NCBI GenBank assembly: GCA_002366995.1 | Contig: DFCM01000115.1 | Span: forward strand, 1 to 39,078 | Direction: 5' to 3' | Origin: a bacterium UBP3_UBA3054 | Lineage (GTDB): Bacteria; Auribacterota; UBA3054 | DNA length: 39,078 nucleotides | In this document: positions 8,495 through 16,065 of the stretch, one piece after another | Position numbering within the stretch: the first letter of the stretch is position 1 | Layout of the letters: each line of letters opens with the position of its first letter | The notes under the pieces: model-generated | The model's database searches: none | What the model was told of the DNA's origin: nothing | Seen by the model: only the letters and a program-made list of their open reading frames with translations | Made by a program: the position numbers and the translations under genes

Positions 8495-10744
8495 ATGGCA
8501 ACTAAGAAAAAAATTGCCAGGGCAAAAACCGTTCCTGCCAAAAGCTCTTTTGATCTCAAGTCTTCCCTTAATCCCACGCAGCTCGCAGCCGTAACGGCTG
8601 CCAACGGTCCTCAGCTTGTGGTGGCCGGCGCCGGAAGCGGAAAAACGCGCGTTCTCACATACCGCATCGCTTACCTTGTCTCAAAAGGGGTCGCGCCTTC
8701 CCGCATACTTGCCGTTACCTTCACGAACAAAGCCGCCCAGGAGATGGCCAACAGGGTGGACCAGCTGGTTGGCAAGTTTGTTCCCATTTCCACTTTCCAT
8801 TCGTTCTGCCTGAGAGTTTTGCGGGCCCATCGCGACAAGATCGGTTTCGAGAAAGGCTTTGTCATTTATGACCAAAACGACCAGTTCATGCTTCTCAAGG
8901 AATGCATGCGCCGTCAGGACATAGGGGACAAGCGCCTTAAGCCCCAATATTTCGCCAACGCCATAGGCTTGGCCAAGGACAGGCTTGAAAGCGCTGACAA
9001 GTACATGAAGAGAGCCGAGAAGTCCAAGGAATACAGCGACGAGTTGGTTGCCAAGGTCTACAAGGAGTACGAGAAGGAGCTGAAGCGCGTCAGGGCCTTG
9101 GATTTCGACGACCTTATCATGCGCACGGTCTTGCTTTTCAAGCGCGATCCCGAAGTTTTGAGATCTTATCAGAACAGTTTTGACTACATTCTTGTCGACG
9201 AATACCAGGACACCAACTACGCCCAGTACCAGCTTGTCAAGATGCTTTCCGAAAAGCACAGGAATCTTTTCGTGGTGGGCGACCCCGACCAGTCGATCTA
9301 CCGTTTCCGCGGCGCCGAGATCGGAAACATCCTCTCTTTCGAAAAAGATTATCCCGAGGCGCAGAAGACCGTGCTGGAAAGGAACTACCGCTCGACCTCC
9401 GCGATCCTTGACGCCGCCAACGACGTCATCGCGCAGAACACCGGCCGCTGGGAAAAGAACCTGACGACCGAGAACGGACCCGGCAAGAAGGTCTCCTTTT
9501 ACAGCGCCAAGGACGAGCACGAAGAGACGGATGAGATCATAAGGCAGGTCAAGAAACTTTTGCGCGAAGGCTACAAGCGGCATGACATCGTGGTCTTCTA
9601 CCGCGTGCATTTGCTTTCCCGCCTCATAGAGGAGGCGATGGTCAAGAACCGCATCCCTTACAAGCTGGTCGGCGACACGAGCTTCTACAACCGCCGCGAG
9701 ATCAAGGACCAGCTGGCCTACATGCGGGCCGCCCTCAACAATTTCGACGACGTGAGTCTGCGCCGCATCATCAACAGCCCGACCAGGGGCTTGGGCGAAA
9801 CGACGCAGGAGACCCTGGCGAACTTCGCCCAGACCGCCGGCATAACTTTCTATGAAGCCATAGAGCAGCACCGCCGCATCGACCGCTTCACGGACGCCGT
9901 GCACAAGAAGCTCCAGAAATTCCTCGACCTGATGGAGGAGCTGACGGAAGCGCAGAAGAGGATGCTTCCGACGGAATTTTTGAATTTCATCCTTGAGAAG
10001 ACCGAATACGTCGAGAAGATCTGCCCAACCGACGACGAGGAAGACGTCACGAGACGGGAGAACATCGGCGAACTTTTGTCCGCGGTGGCCGACTACGAGA
10101 ACACCACGACGGACGAGAAGGCTTCCACGGAAGGTTTCCTGAACGAGGTGGCCATAACCGCCGACATCGACAAGTGGAACGACGAAGCCGATACGCTTAC
10201 GCTGATGACGATCCACAACGCCAAGGGCCTGGAGTTCCCGGTCGTCTTCATCATGGGCATGGAAGAGGACCTCTTCCCGCACATCAACGCCAAAGGCATA
10301 AAGGACGAGATCGAGGAAGAGAGAAGGCTCTGCTACGTCGGCATGACGCGCGCCAAGGAAAGGCTCTTCCTGTCCTGCGCCCTGAAGAGGGTGATGTTCG
10401 GCGTCAACCAGTCAAGGGATCCCTCCCGCTTCCTGGGGGAGATCGCCTCCAACCATCTGGAGCGCCGCTTCAGCAGCCGCAAGATCCTTCTGAGCGAATC
10501 AACGAGCACTCAGAAGCTTCCCTCGAAACCGGCAGGCACGGTGGACACCGGCGACCTCACGGTCGGAATGGCCGTGGTGCACACGCACTTCGGCAACGGC
10601 GTCATCTCCTCCATTTCGGGAGAAGGCGAGTCGGCGAGGCTGACGATCGAATTCGAGAATCTGCCGGCGCCCAAAGTCCTTGTGGCGAAATACGCGAAAC
10701 TGAAACCGCTTAAATCCGGTACGGGGAAGACATGTCGCAAGTAA
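8495..10744 (+). CDS. UvrD/PcrA-type superfamily 1 DNA helicase
   Basis: The 749-residue 3'-5' DNA helicase would act in nucleotide excision repair, mismatch repair and clearing of replication or transcription conflicts. It shows the Q-like motif LNPTQLAAV (residues 26-34), Walker A GAGSGKT (45-51), motif Ia FTNKAAQEM, Walker B VDEYQDTN (about 235-242), motif III QSIYRFRGAE, motif IV ERNYRS, motif V TIHNAKGLEFPVVF (about 570-584) and motif VI YVGMTRAKERL. Residues 690-745 (VGMAVVHTHFGNGVI) match the PcrA/UvrD C-terminal Tudor-like domain that contacts RNA polymerase. Length is typical. The N-terminal 20 residues are Lys-rich. Its end overlaps the DUF362 gene by 13 bases. Confidence 0.93.
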   Translation: MATKKKIARAKTVPAKSSFDLKSSLNPTQLAAVTAANGPQLVVAGAGSGKTRVLTYRIAYLVSKGVAPSRILAVTFTNKAAQEMANRVDQLVGKFVPISTFHSFCLRVLRAHRDKIGFEKGFVIYDQNDQFMLLKECMRRQDIGDKRLKPQYFANAIGLAKDRLESADKYMKRAEKSKEYSDELVAKVYKEYEKELKRVRALDFDDLIMRTVLLFKRDPEVLRSYQNSFDYILVDEYQDTNYAQYQLVKMLSEKHRNLFVVGDPDQSIYRFRGAEIGNILSFEKDYPEAQKTVLERNYRSTSAILDAANDVIAQNTGRWEKNLTTENGPGKKVSFYSAKDEHEETDEIIRQVKKLLREGYKRHDIVVFYRVHLLSRLIEEAMVKNRIPYKLVGDTSFYNRREIKDQLAYMRAALNNFDDVSLRRIINSPTRGLGETTQETLANFAQTAGITFYEAIEQHRRIDRFTDAVHKKLQKFLDLMEELTEAQKRMLPTEFLNFILEKTEYVEKICPTDDEEDVTRRENIGELLSAVADYENTTTDEKASTEGFLNEVAITADIDKWNDEADTLTLMTIHNAKGLEFPVVFIMGMEEDLFPHINAKGIKDEIEEERRLCYVGMTRAKERLFLSCALKRVMFGVNQSRDPSRFLGEIASNHLERRFSSRKILLSESTSTQKLPSKPAGTVDTGDLTVGMAVVHTHFGNGVISSISGEGESARLTIEFENLPAPKVLVAKYAKLKPLKSGTGKTCRK

Positions 10745-11913
10745 CGATAGTCCGCGCGACCTATGCGGAAGTCCTTCCGAAGCTGCGCGAACTTTTAGCC
10801 CCTTTGGGGGGCATGGAGGCTTTCGTCAAGCCGGGACAAAAAGTCCTTCTGAAAGCCAATCTTTTAGGCTCCTACAACATTGAAAAAGCCGTCACCACCG
10901 ATCCGAGATTGGTGGAAGCCATGATCAAGTTGGTCAGGGAGGCCGGCGGCGTTCCTCTCGTCGGCGACAGCCCCGGCATGGGCACGCTTAAGTCCGCCAT
11001 CAAAGCAGGCGGCCTGGAGGAGATCCTGGAAAGGGAAGGAGCGACCGTTGCCGACTTCGAGAACGAGGACGTTTACCCAAGGCCTGAGAACCGCGTCTCG
11101 CAAAGGCTGGTCTTGGCCAGGGCCATAAAGGAAGCCGACGTCATCATAACGCTGCCGAAACTGAAGACGCATGTGCAGATGAATTTCACCGGCGCGATAA
11201 AGAACCAGTACGGGCTGATGGTCGGCGTCAGGAAGAGCAATTATCATCTGCGCCTCAGGGACAACGACCTCATGGGCGAACTGATGATCGAGATCAACAA
11301 GACCGCGAACATCGCCCTGGCGGTCATGGACGGCATCGTCGCCATGGAAGGGGACGGTCCTTCCGGCGGAAGCCCGAGGGAGCTCGGCTTGCTTCTGGCC
11401 TCGAACGATCTTCTGGCCGTCGACATGGCGGCCTGCCGCATCATAGGCCTGGACCCCATGAAGGTCCCGACCGTTACGGCGGCGCTTCGTCTGAATTACG
11501 GCGAAGGCGAAGAGAAGTCCACTTTCCCGCTGCTTACGCCGGAGGAAGTGAAAGTCAAAGACTTCAGGCAGGTCTCCCACAGCAAGGACATCATAAGGAT
11601 GCTTCCGATGCCGAAGTGGTTCATGCGCTGGTTCGGAGCGCAGTGGGCGCCGCACCCCCAGATCGATCCGACCAAATGCATAAAATGCTTCCGCTGCAGG
11701 AACGGCTGCCCGGTCAAGCCGCCCGCTATCGATCCGGAGAGGGGCAGAAACGTGAGCAAAGACTGCATCCGCTGCTACTGCTGCCACGAGTTCTGCCCGG
11801 CGGACGCCATCAAGCTGAAACGCTCTTTCCTTGACCGTGTTTTCCACTTCACTTCGCTGCTTAACTTTTTGAACCGGATTTTTGGTAAATTGATATCCAA
11901 ATTCAGCATATAA
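10732..11913 (+). CDS. DUF362 domain protein with two [4Fe-4S] ferredoxin clusters
   Basis: The 393-residue protein has a DUF362 region (residues 1-300; LKANLLGSYNIEKAVTTDP, PKLKTH, TGAIKNQYGL) and a C-terminal bacterial ferredoxin domain. The latter has two CxxCxxC-type motifs near residues 317-365 (CIKCFRCRNGCP and CIRCYCCHEFCP), so it should bind two [4Fe-4S] clusters and pass electrons in an anaerobe. The reaction of DUF362 proteins is not established. A GGGGAAG ribosome site lies within the end of the helicase gene. The next gene is a PyrK-like flavoprotein 3 bases on, suggesting a shared redox function. A hydrophobic tail follows the ferredoxin domain. Confidence 0.82.
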   Translation: MSQVTIVRATYAEVLPKLRELLAPLGGMEAFVKPGQKVLLKANLLGSYNIEKAVTTDPRLVEAMIKLVREAGGVPLVGDSPGMGTLKSAIKAGGLEEILEREGATVADFENEDVYPRPENRVSQRLVLARAIKEADVIITLPKLKTHVQMNFTGAIKNQYGLMVGVRKSNYHLRLRDNDLMGELMIEINKTANIALAVMDGIVAMEGDGPSGGSPRELGLLLASNDLLAVDMAACRIIGLDPMKVPTVTAALRLNYGEGEEKSTFPLLTPEEVKVKDFRQVSHSKDIIRMLPMPKWFMRWFGAQWAPHPQIDPTKCIKCFRCRNGCPVKPPAIDPERGRNVSKDCIRCYCCHEFCPADAIKLKRSFLDRVFHFTSLLNFLNRIFGKLISKFSI

Positions 11914-11916
11914 GAA

Positions 11917-12687
11917 ATGGATCGAGAAACAACAGTAGTTTTAGAGAATTTGGCGCTTAATAGCGACCACCGCATGCTGGTCGTCGAGGCTCCGCGCCTT
12001 TCCGCCCTGGCGCGTCCCGGCCAGTTCGCCGAGCTGGCGACTAGCGGCGCCACCCTTCTGCGCAAGCCCATAAGCATCGCGATGGCCGACAAGGAGAAGG
12101 GGACGCTTGTTTTCGTTTTCCGCATGATAGGCAAAGGCACGGAATATTTGGGAAGCCTGGAACCGTCCTCGGAACTCGACATAATAGGCCCTCTGGGCAA
12201 CGGCTTCGACACGAATTGCGGGAGCGCCCTTTTGATCGGCGGCGGCGTAGGCACGCCCCCGCTTCTTTATTTGACGTCGCGGCTTAGGAAGGAGGGAAAG
12301 AAAGTCTCCGTCGTTTTGGGCGCGCGCGGCAAAGGCGACCTGCTTCTTCTCGATGAATTCGCCAAGCTTGGCATAGAGCCGCTTTGCGCGACAGACAACG
12401 GGTCGTTTGGCGTCAGGGGTACCGTTGTGACGGCTCTGGAAGAAAAGGCCTCTTTTGACGCCGGAACGAAGCTTTACGCCTGCGGCCCCTGGCCCATGCT
12501 GAAAGCGTTGGCGGCTTTCTCGGAAAGCAAAGGCTTGGAACTTGAGGTCCTTCTGGAAGCGTACATGGGCTGCGGCATGGGTGTTTGCGTAGGCTGCACG
12601 GTCCCCACGACGGAAGGAATGAAAAGAGTTTGCAAAGAAGGCCCGGCCTTCGATGCTAAGGAGATCTTATGGAACAAAATTCGCTAG
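11917..12687 (+). CDS. PyrK-like FAD/[2Fe-2S] electron-transfer flavoprotein
   Basis: The 256-residue protein matches the dihydroorotate dehydrogenase electron-transfer subunit family. It has a FAD-binding segment RKPISIA (residues 49-55), an NAD-binding core with GGGVGTPPLLYL (108-119) and CGPWPMLKAL (189-198), and a C-terminal [2Fe-2S] site with Cys219, Cys224, Cys227 and Cys239. In Gram-positive bacteria PyrK passes electrons from PyrD to NAD. No pyrD lies in the window, and the neighbours are a DUF362 ferredoxin and an O-antigen ligase. It may therefore serve a distant PyrD1B or the DUF362 protein. It overlaps the next gene by 19 bases. Confidence 0.85.
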   Translation: MDRETTVVLENLALNSDHRMLVVEAPRLSALARPGQFAELATSGATLLRKPISIAMADKEKGTLVFVFRMIGKGTEYLGSLEPSSELDIIGPLGNGFDTNCGSALLIGGGVGTPPLLYLTSRLRKEGKKVSVVLGARGKGDLLLLDEFAKLGIEPLCATDNGSFGVRGTVVTALEEKASFDAGTKLYACGPWPMLKALAAFSESKGLELEVLLEAYMGCGMGVCVGCTVPTTEGMKRVCKEGPAFDAKEILWNKIR

Positions 12688-14135
12688 GCGTCATCACCGA
12701 CAAAGAGACGCCTTTCGGCAGGGTGTTGGGGAAGATACTTTTCATCGCCATACTGATTGCGCTCTTCTGGTCGCCCCTGTGGTTCGGCACTCCCCAGAAT
12801 ATAAGCCTGCAGAAGACTCTTGTGGAAAGAAGCATAGACTTTTTCCCCGAGAACGCGGCTTTTGCCGATCTTGTCTCGAACGCATACGTCGCGCTTTTCC
12901 AGTATTCCTACCCTAACAGGAACCTCGTTTATCTGCTCTTTTTCATAGGCGTTGCAGCTGTTCTGAGCCTTGTCTCGAAGTGCCGCGTTTTGAAAAAGAA
13001 TCACAACGTCACCTACATAGGCTTGGGCTGGGCTTTTCTGATGCTGGCCATAATGGCCTCTTTCAAGACAGCCAAGCTTCCCATAGCCAAGGATCCCTGG
13101 GGAGGCGCGGTCTTCGTATTGTACGGGGCTTTCTTCTACGCCTCGGCGATCGCGGCCCTGACGTCCAAACGGCGCCACGTGATCGCGGCTGTCATCTGCC
13201 TAGGGATGCTTTTCGTGGCGCAGAACGCTTTCTTCCAGCTGATGGGAGGGCTTGCCAAGACGAGGGAGCTTTTCGCCCAGGAAAACGGCTTCTCGAGCTT
13301 CGCGGCTTACACCAACGAGTGGTTCAAGACCAGCCATGACGCCGCGGACACTTACAACATGAACCGACTTCTGAGCCCCAGGATCAGCGCCACTTTCACA
13401 AGCCCGAACATTCTGGCCTCTTATGCCATGATAGTCTTTCTTGTGAGCTTAGGGCTTTGGAAGACCAAGGACGAAAAGATCCTCCGCTTCATCGGGATCT
13501 TTACGGCTGTCGTTTCGCTTGCGGTGCTCTTCTTTACCAGATCAAAGTCCGTGATCGTTCTGACTTTCGTCCTTACGCTCATCTGGAGCTTCGTGCTCTT
13601 CAGGGCGAAGGAAGTGTCGCTTAATTTCCTCATCTCCGTTTTCATCGTCGGCTCCGTCTTCACGACCATGGGATTCGTCTGGGGCTACGGCTCCAATCTT
13701 GGCAAAAAACTCAGCTCCTCCGGGGGAGCCAGGCTGGCCTATTGGAAGGTCGCTTTCAACATGGTCAAACAGAAGGCTCTGACCGGTTACGGGATGAACA
13801 CTTTCGAAAGATACTGCAAAACCATGGCTCCCAATTCTGAGCCGAGCAAATTCGTGCACAACGCCATTCTCAACATGTGGGCGGAGCTCGGTATGTTCGC
13901 GGCCTTGGGCTGGCTTCTGGCCTGCGGTCTTCCCATAACGAACGGCTGGGACAATTTCAAAGCCTCCGTTAAGAAAGACGCGCTTCAGCTTTCCTGCATA
14001 CTGGCTTCCGGCGGATTTTTCATCCACAATCTGCTGGACTTCGATTTTTACGTTCCCGGCGTGACCGTAACGGCCCTGGCTGTCATGGCTTTGGCGATCT
14101 GCGGGCACGACGATCCTAAAGAAACCCAAAATTAA
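12669..14135 (+). CDS. O-antigen ligase / polymerase-like (WaaL/Wzy_C) membrane protein
   Basis: The 488-residue polytopic membrane protein has about eleven hydrophobic segments. Residues about 350-415 carry the Wzy_C-type periplasmic loop pattern: ARLAYWKVAFNM, LTGYGMNTFERYC and FVHNAILNMWAELG. Family members join or polymerise sugar chains on lipid carriers in the inner membrane to build lipopolysaccharide, capsule or exopolysaccharide. Whether this is ligase or polymerase cannot be decided. A strong AAGGAG site (12658-12663) sits inside the end of the PyrK-like gene and supports the ATG at 12669. hisI follows 4 bases later, so the order looks like a compact operon, not a polysaccharide locus. 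Confidence 0.78.
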   Translation: MEQNSLGVITDKETPFGRVLGKILFIAILIALFWSPLWFGTPQNISLQKTLVERSIDFFPENAAFADLVSNAYVALFQYSYPNRNLVYLLFFIGVAAVLSLVSKCRVLKKNHNVTYIGLGWAFLMLAIMASFKTAKLPIAKDPWGGAVFVLYGAFFYASAIAALTSKRRHVIAAVICLGMLFVAQNAFFQLMGGLAKTRELFAQENGFSSFAAYTNEWFKTSHDAADTYNMNRLLSPRISATFTSPNILASYAMIVFLVSLGLWKTKDEKILRFIGIFTAVVSLAVLFFTRSKSVIVLTFVLTLIWSFVLFRAKEVSLNFLISVFIVGSVFTTMGFVWGYGSNLGKKLSSSGGARLAYWKVAFNMVKQKALTGYGMNTFERYCKTMAPNSEPSKFVHNAILNMWAELGMFAALGWLLACGLPITNGWDNFKASVKKDALQLSCILASGGFFIHNLLDFDFYVPGVTVTALAVMALAICGHDDPKETQN

Positions 14136-14139
14136 GATT

Positions 14140-14550
14140 ATGTCTAAAGAATTGGAAGAAGGCTTGGATCTTCAGCTTGATTTCACGAAACTGAAAAAAG
14201 TCGCAATGTGCGGAGCGGACGTCGTTCCGGTCGGCGTCCAGGACGCCGAGACCGGCGAACTTTTGATAATAGCCTACGCGAACCAGGCCGCCCTCGACCA
14301 CACCTTAAAAACAGGGCACGCGACTTTCTGGAGCACTTCCAGGAACGAGCTCTGGGAAAAGGGCGCGACCAGCGGCGACGTTCTCGAGATCGTCGAGATC
14401 AGAGTGAACTGCGAACAGAATTCGCTTTTATACCTTGTCAGGCCGCTTGGCAAAGGCGCCTGCCACACCAAGGACAAAAACGGCGTCCCGAGAAGCTCCT
14501 GCTATTACCGCAGGATAGTGGACGGGAAGCTGGAAAAGCTCCCGGAATGA
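14140..14550 (+). CDS. hisI: Phosphoribosyl-AMP cyclohydrolase
   Basis: This 136-residue enzyme opens the purine ring of phosphoribosyl-AMP in step three of histidine synthesis. It is a single-domain form without the HisE pyrophosphatase. ATFWSTSRNELWEKGATSG (residues 61-79) is the family signature. Zinc cysteines are expected at Cys91, Cys108 and Cys121, and all are present (ACHT, SCYY). The usual DCDxD magnesium motif is NCEQN here (residues 90-94), so two aspartates are Asn and one is Glu. No other histidine gene is nearby. It ends 5 bases before the stop of the opposing gene. Confidence 0.92.
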   Translation: MSKELEEGLDLQLDFTKLKKVAMCGADVVPVGVQDAETGELLIIAYANQAALDHTLKTGHATFWSTSRNELWEKGATSGDVLEIVEIRVNCEQNSLLYLVRPLGKGACHTKDKNGVPRSSCYYRRIVDGKLEKLPE

Positions 14551-14555
14551 TTTTG

Positions 14556-15335
14556 TCAGCGTTCTCCTGAAAAGACGCTTGCTTCGCCGCTTTCTTCCTC
14601 TTTGATCTCGGCTTCCAGTTTTTTGGAGTCGAATCTGCCGCTGATCAGTTTGCTTTTGTCGCGGCTTATGGCGGTGAATCTTCCTTTGTCGGCCACGCCG
14701 GAAAAGAATTCGGCGCTGACGCTTTCAGGCGACTTCGCTACCATTACGACGATGTTCATGTTGTTGTTCTTGCCGTTCGAGAAGGACGCTTTTAATTCCG
14801 CATCCTTTTCGCCTTCCTTGCCGGAAAGTTTTCCTTTGTAAGCATAGATCCTGACGTTCGCGAGGTCGGGCTTGATCTCTTCAGCTTGGGTTTCCTGTCT
14901 TTTCGGGGGCTCCGGCGGTTCCGGGATCGCTTCGCCTGATGTTCCTCCGTCATTGTTCGTAGAAGCGTCTTCGTCGATCAGCTTGCTCCCGTCTTTGGCC
15001 GAGAGGCTGTAAAGCAGCTCTTTGCCGTCCAAAATTCCAGCGTTGAATTCGTTATCCCCCATAACGCCGTACAATTGGAGGCGCCCGTCGCCGCTCTTCG
15101 CCTGGAATGATGTTCCTTTCATAACTCCGCGAAAGACCTGGGATCTTATCCTCGAATCTATCCTGCGGCGGATCTCGCAGAGGAAACTGTTTTCTTCGGT
15201 ACTGGTCCTGAAGATGACAAGGCAGTCGGAAGTCGAGCCGTCCTTGAAGGAAAGCTTTCCGAACATCACGCTCTCCTCTTCGGCGAAAAGGAAAAGGGAA
15301 AGCGCCAGGGCGAAAATAAAGGCTAGTCTTTTCAT
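14556..15335 (-). CDS. Exported protein of unknown function
   Basis: The 259-residue protein begins MKRLAFIFALALSLFLFAEE, a signal peptide with likely cleavage near residue 18-19. Two beta-rich halves are separated by an acidic, Pro/Glu-rich linker (about residues 120-155, PEPPEPPKRQE). The two halves look loosely alike: both describe a property, give a GRF- or GRL-type strand and end in a Gly/Asp/Lys turn. No cysteine follows the signal peptide, so it is probably periplasmic, not a lipoprotein. No family is recognised. It is monocistronic, convergent with hisI and divergent from the HAD gene, with which it shares a 49-base promoter region. Confidence 0.65.
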   Translation of the reverse strand: MKRLAFIFALALSLFLFAEEESVMFGKLSFKDGSTSDCLVIFRTSTEENSFLCEIRRRIDSRIRSQVFRGVMKGTSFQAKSGDGRLQLYGVMGDNEFNAGILDGKELLYSLSAKDGSKLIDEDASTNNDGGTSGEAIPEPPEPPKRQETQAEEIKPDLANVRIYAYKGKLSGKEGEKDAELKASFSNGKNNNMNIVVMVAKSPESVSAEFFSGVADKGRFTAISRDKSKLISGRFDSKKLEAEIKEEESGEASVFSGER

Positions 15336-15384
15336 ATCGCTATTATTCTACCATTAATTCAGGCGCTTTGCTAAAATTAAAGAT
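15336..15384. promoter_or_regulatory. Divergent promoters with both -10 boxes next to the start codons
   Basis: For the + strand gene, an extended -10 TGCTAAAAT (15369-15377) lies 7 bases before the ATG at 15385. For the - strand gene, TGGTAGAAT (read on the - strand, 15353-15345) lies 9 bases before its ATG at 15335. No ribosome binding site is visible for either. The usual -10 to start distance places transcription at or within a base or two of both ATGs, so both mRNAs may be leaderless. Confidence 0.5.
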
Positions 15385-16056
15385 ATGGAAAAAAGAAAAA
15401 TAGAAGCGGTCATTTTCGACCTGGACGGACTTATGCTGGACACCGAGCCGGTCGCCATGCGCGCCATGGCGGAGGCGATAAGGCAAAAAAACGGACGGGA
15501 AATGACCTTCGCTTTTTTCAGGCAGCTGATCGGCCACTCGAGGTCCGACACCTACGGCTTTTTTGAGAAGGAGTACGGCTTCGACAAGGAGACGACAAAT
15601 TCCGTCCGCGACAAATGCGCCTCTTTGATCGTCGAGGCGATAGGCAGGGGAGAGGGCTTGCCCAAGCCGGGACTCACGGAACTGCTCGCGTATCTGGACG
15701 AACGCGCCGTGCCGAGGGTGGTGGCCAGCAGTTCGCCGAGGTCCCAGATCCTTATGAAACTGAAAATGGCGAATCTTTTGCACCGCGTGAACTCCGTTAC
15801 CAGCGGCTGGGAAGTTCCCAAAAGCAAACCGGAGCCGGACATCTTCCTCAAGGCCGCCGGAACGATCGAGGCCGAACCTTCCCGCTGCCTTGTTCTGGAA
15901 GATTCCCCGGCCGGCATTGAAGCAGCGAAAAGAGCCGGCATGATTTCCATCATGGTCCCGGATCTCGTCGCTCCCGGGCACGAGGAAAAGCAGAGCGCTT
16001 TAATGATCCTTCCCGACCTTTTCGCGGTCGCGGAAGCCCTTAAGGATTTGCTATAA
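15385..16056 (+). CDS. HAD-superfamily phosphatase/phosphomutase, beta-phosphoglucomutase-like
   Basis: The 223-residue protein has the HAD nucleophile motif FDLDGLMLDTEP (Asp12 nucleophile, Asp14 acid/base), an alpha-helical cap (residues about 20-85), motif II in VVASSS, and motifs III/IV in KSKPEPDIFLKAA and LVLEDSPAGIEAAKRAG. This is the subfamily I layout of beta-phosphoglucomutase and phosphoglycolate or sugar phosphatases. The exact substrate cannot be assigned. Its end carries the -10 box of mutL, 9 bases away. It is probably read from a leaderless transcript. Confidence 0.85.
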   Translation: MEKRKIEAVIFDLDGLMLDTEPVAMRAMAEAIRQKNGREMTFAFFRQLIGHSRSDTYGFFEKEYGFDKETTNSVRDKCASLIVEAIGRGEGLPKPGLTELLAYLDERAVPRVVASSSPRSQILMKLKMANLLHRVNSVTSGWEVPKSKPEPDIFLKAAGTIEAEPSRCLVLEDSPAGIEAAKRAGMISIMVPDLVAPGHEEKQSALMILPDLFAVAEALKDLL

Positions 16057-16057
16057 T
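16049..16057 (+). promoter_or_regulatory. Extended -10 promoter of mutL, leaderless geometry
   Basis: TGCTATAAT (16049-16057) is a perfect TATAAT with a TGn extension, lying over the last codons of the HAD gene. Only 8 bases separate it from the mutL ATG at 16066, and there is no ribosome binding site. No convincing -35 exists, as is common for extended -10 promoters. Confidence 0.5.
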
Positions 16058-16065
16058 CTAAACTT

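Noticed and set aside
8681..10282. Long antisense open frame of 533 codons over the helicase gene
   Set aside because: The helicase has all its motifs on the + strand. Long antisense frames are expected in this GC-rich sequence; this one has no ribosome site or recognisable domain.
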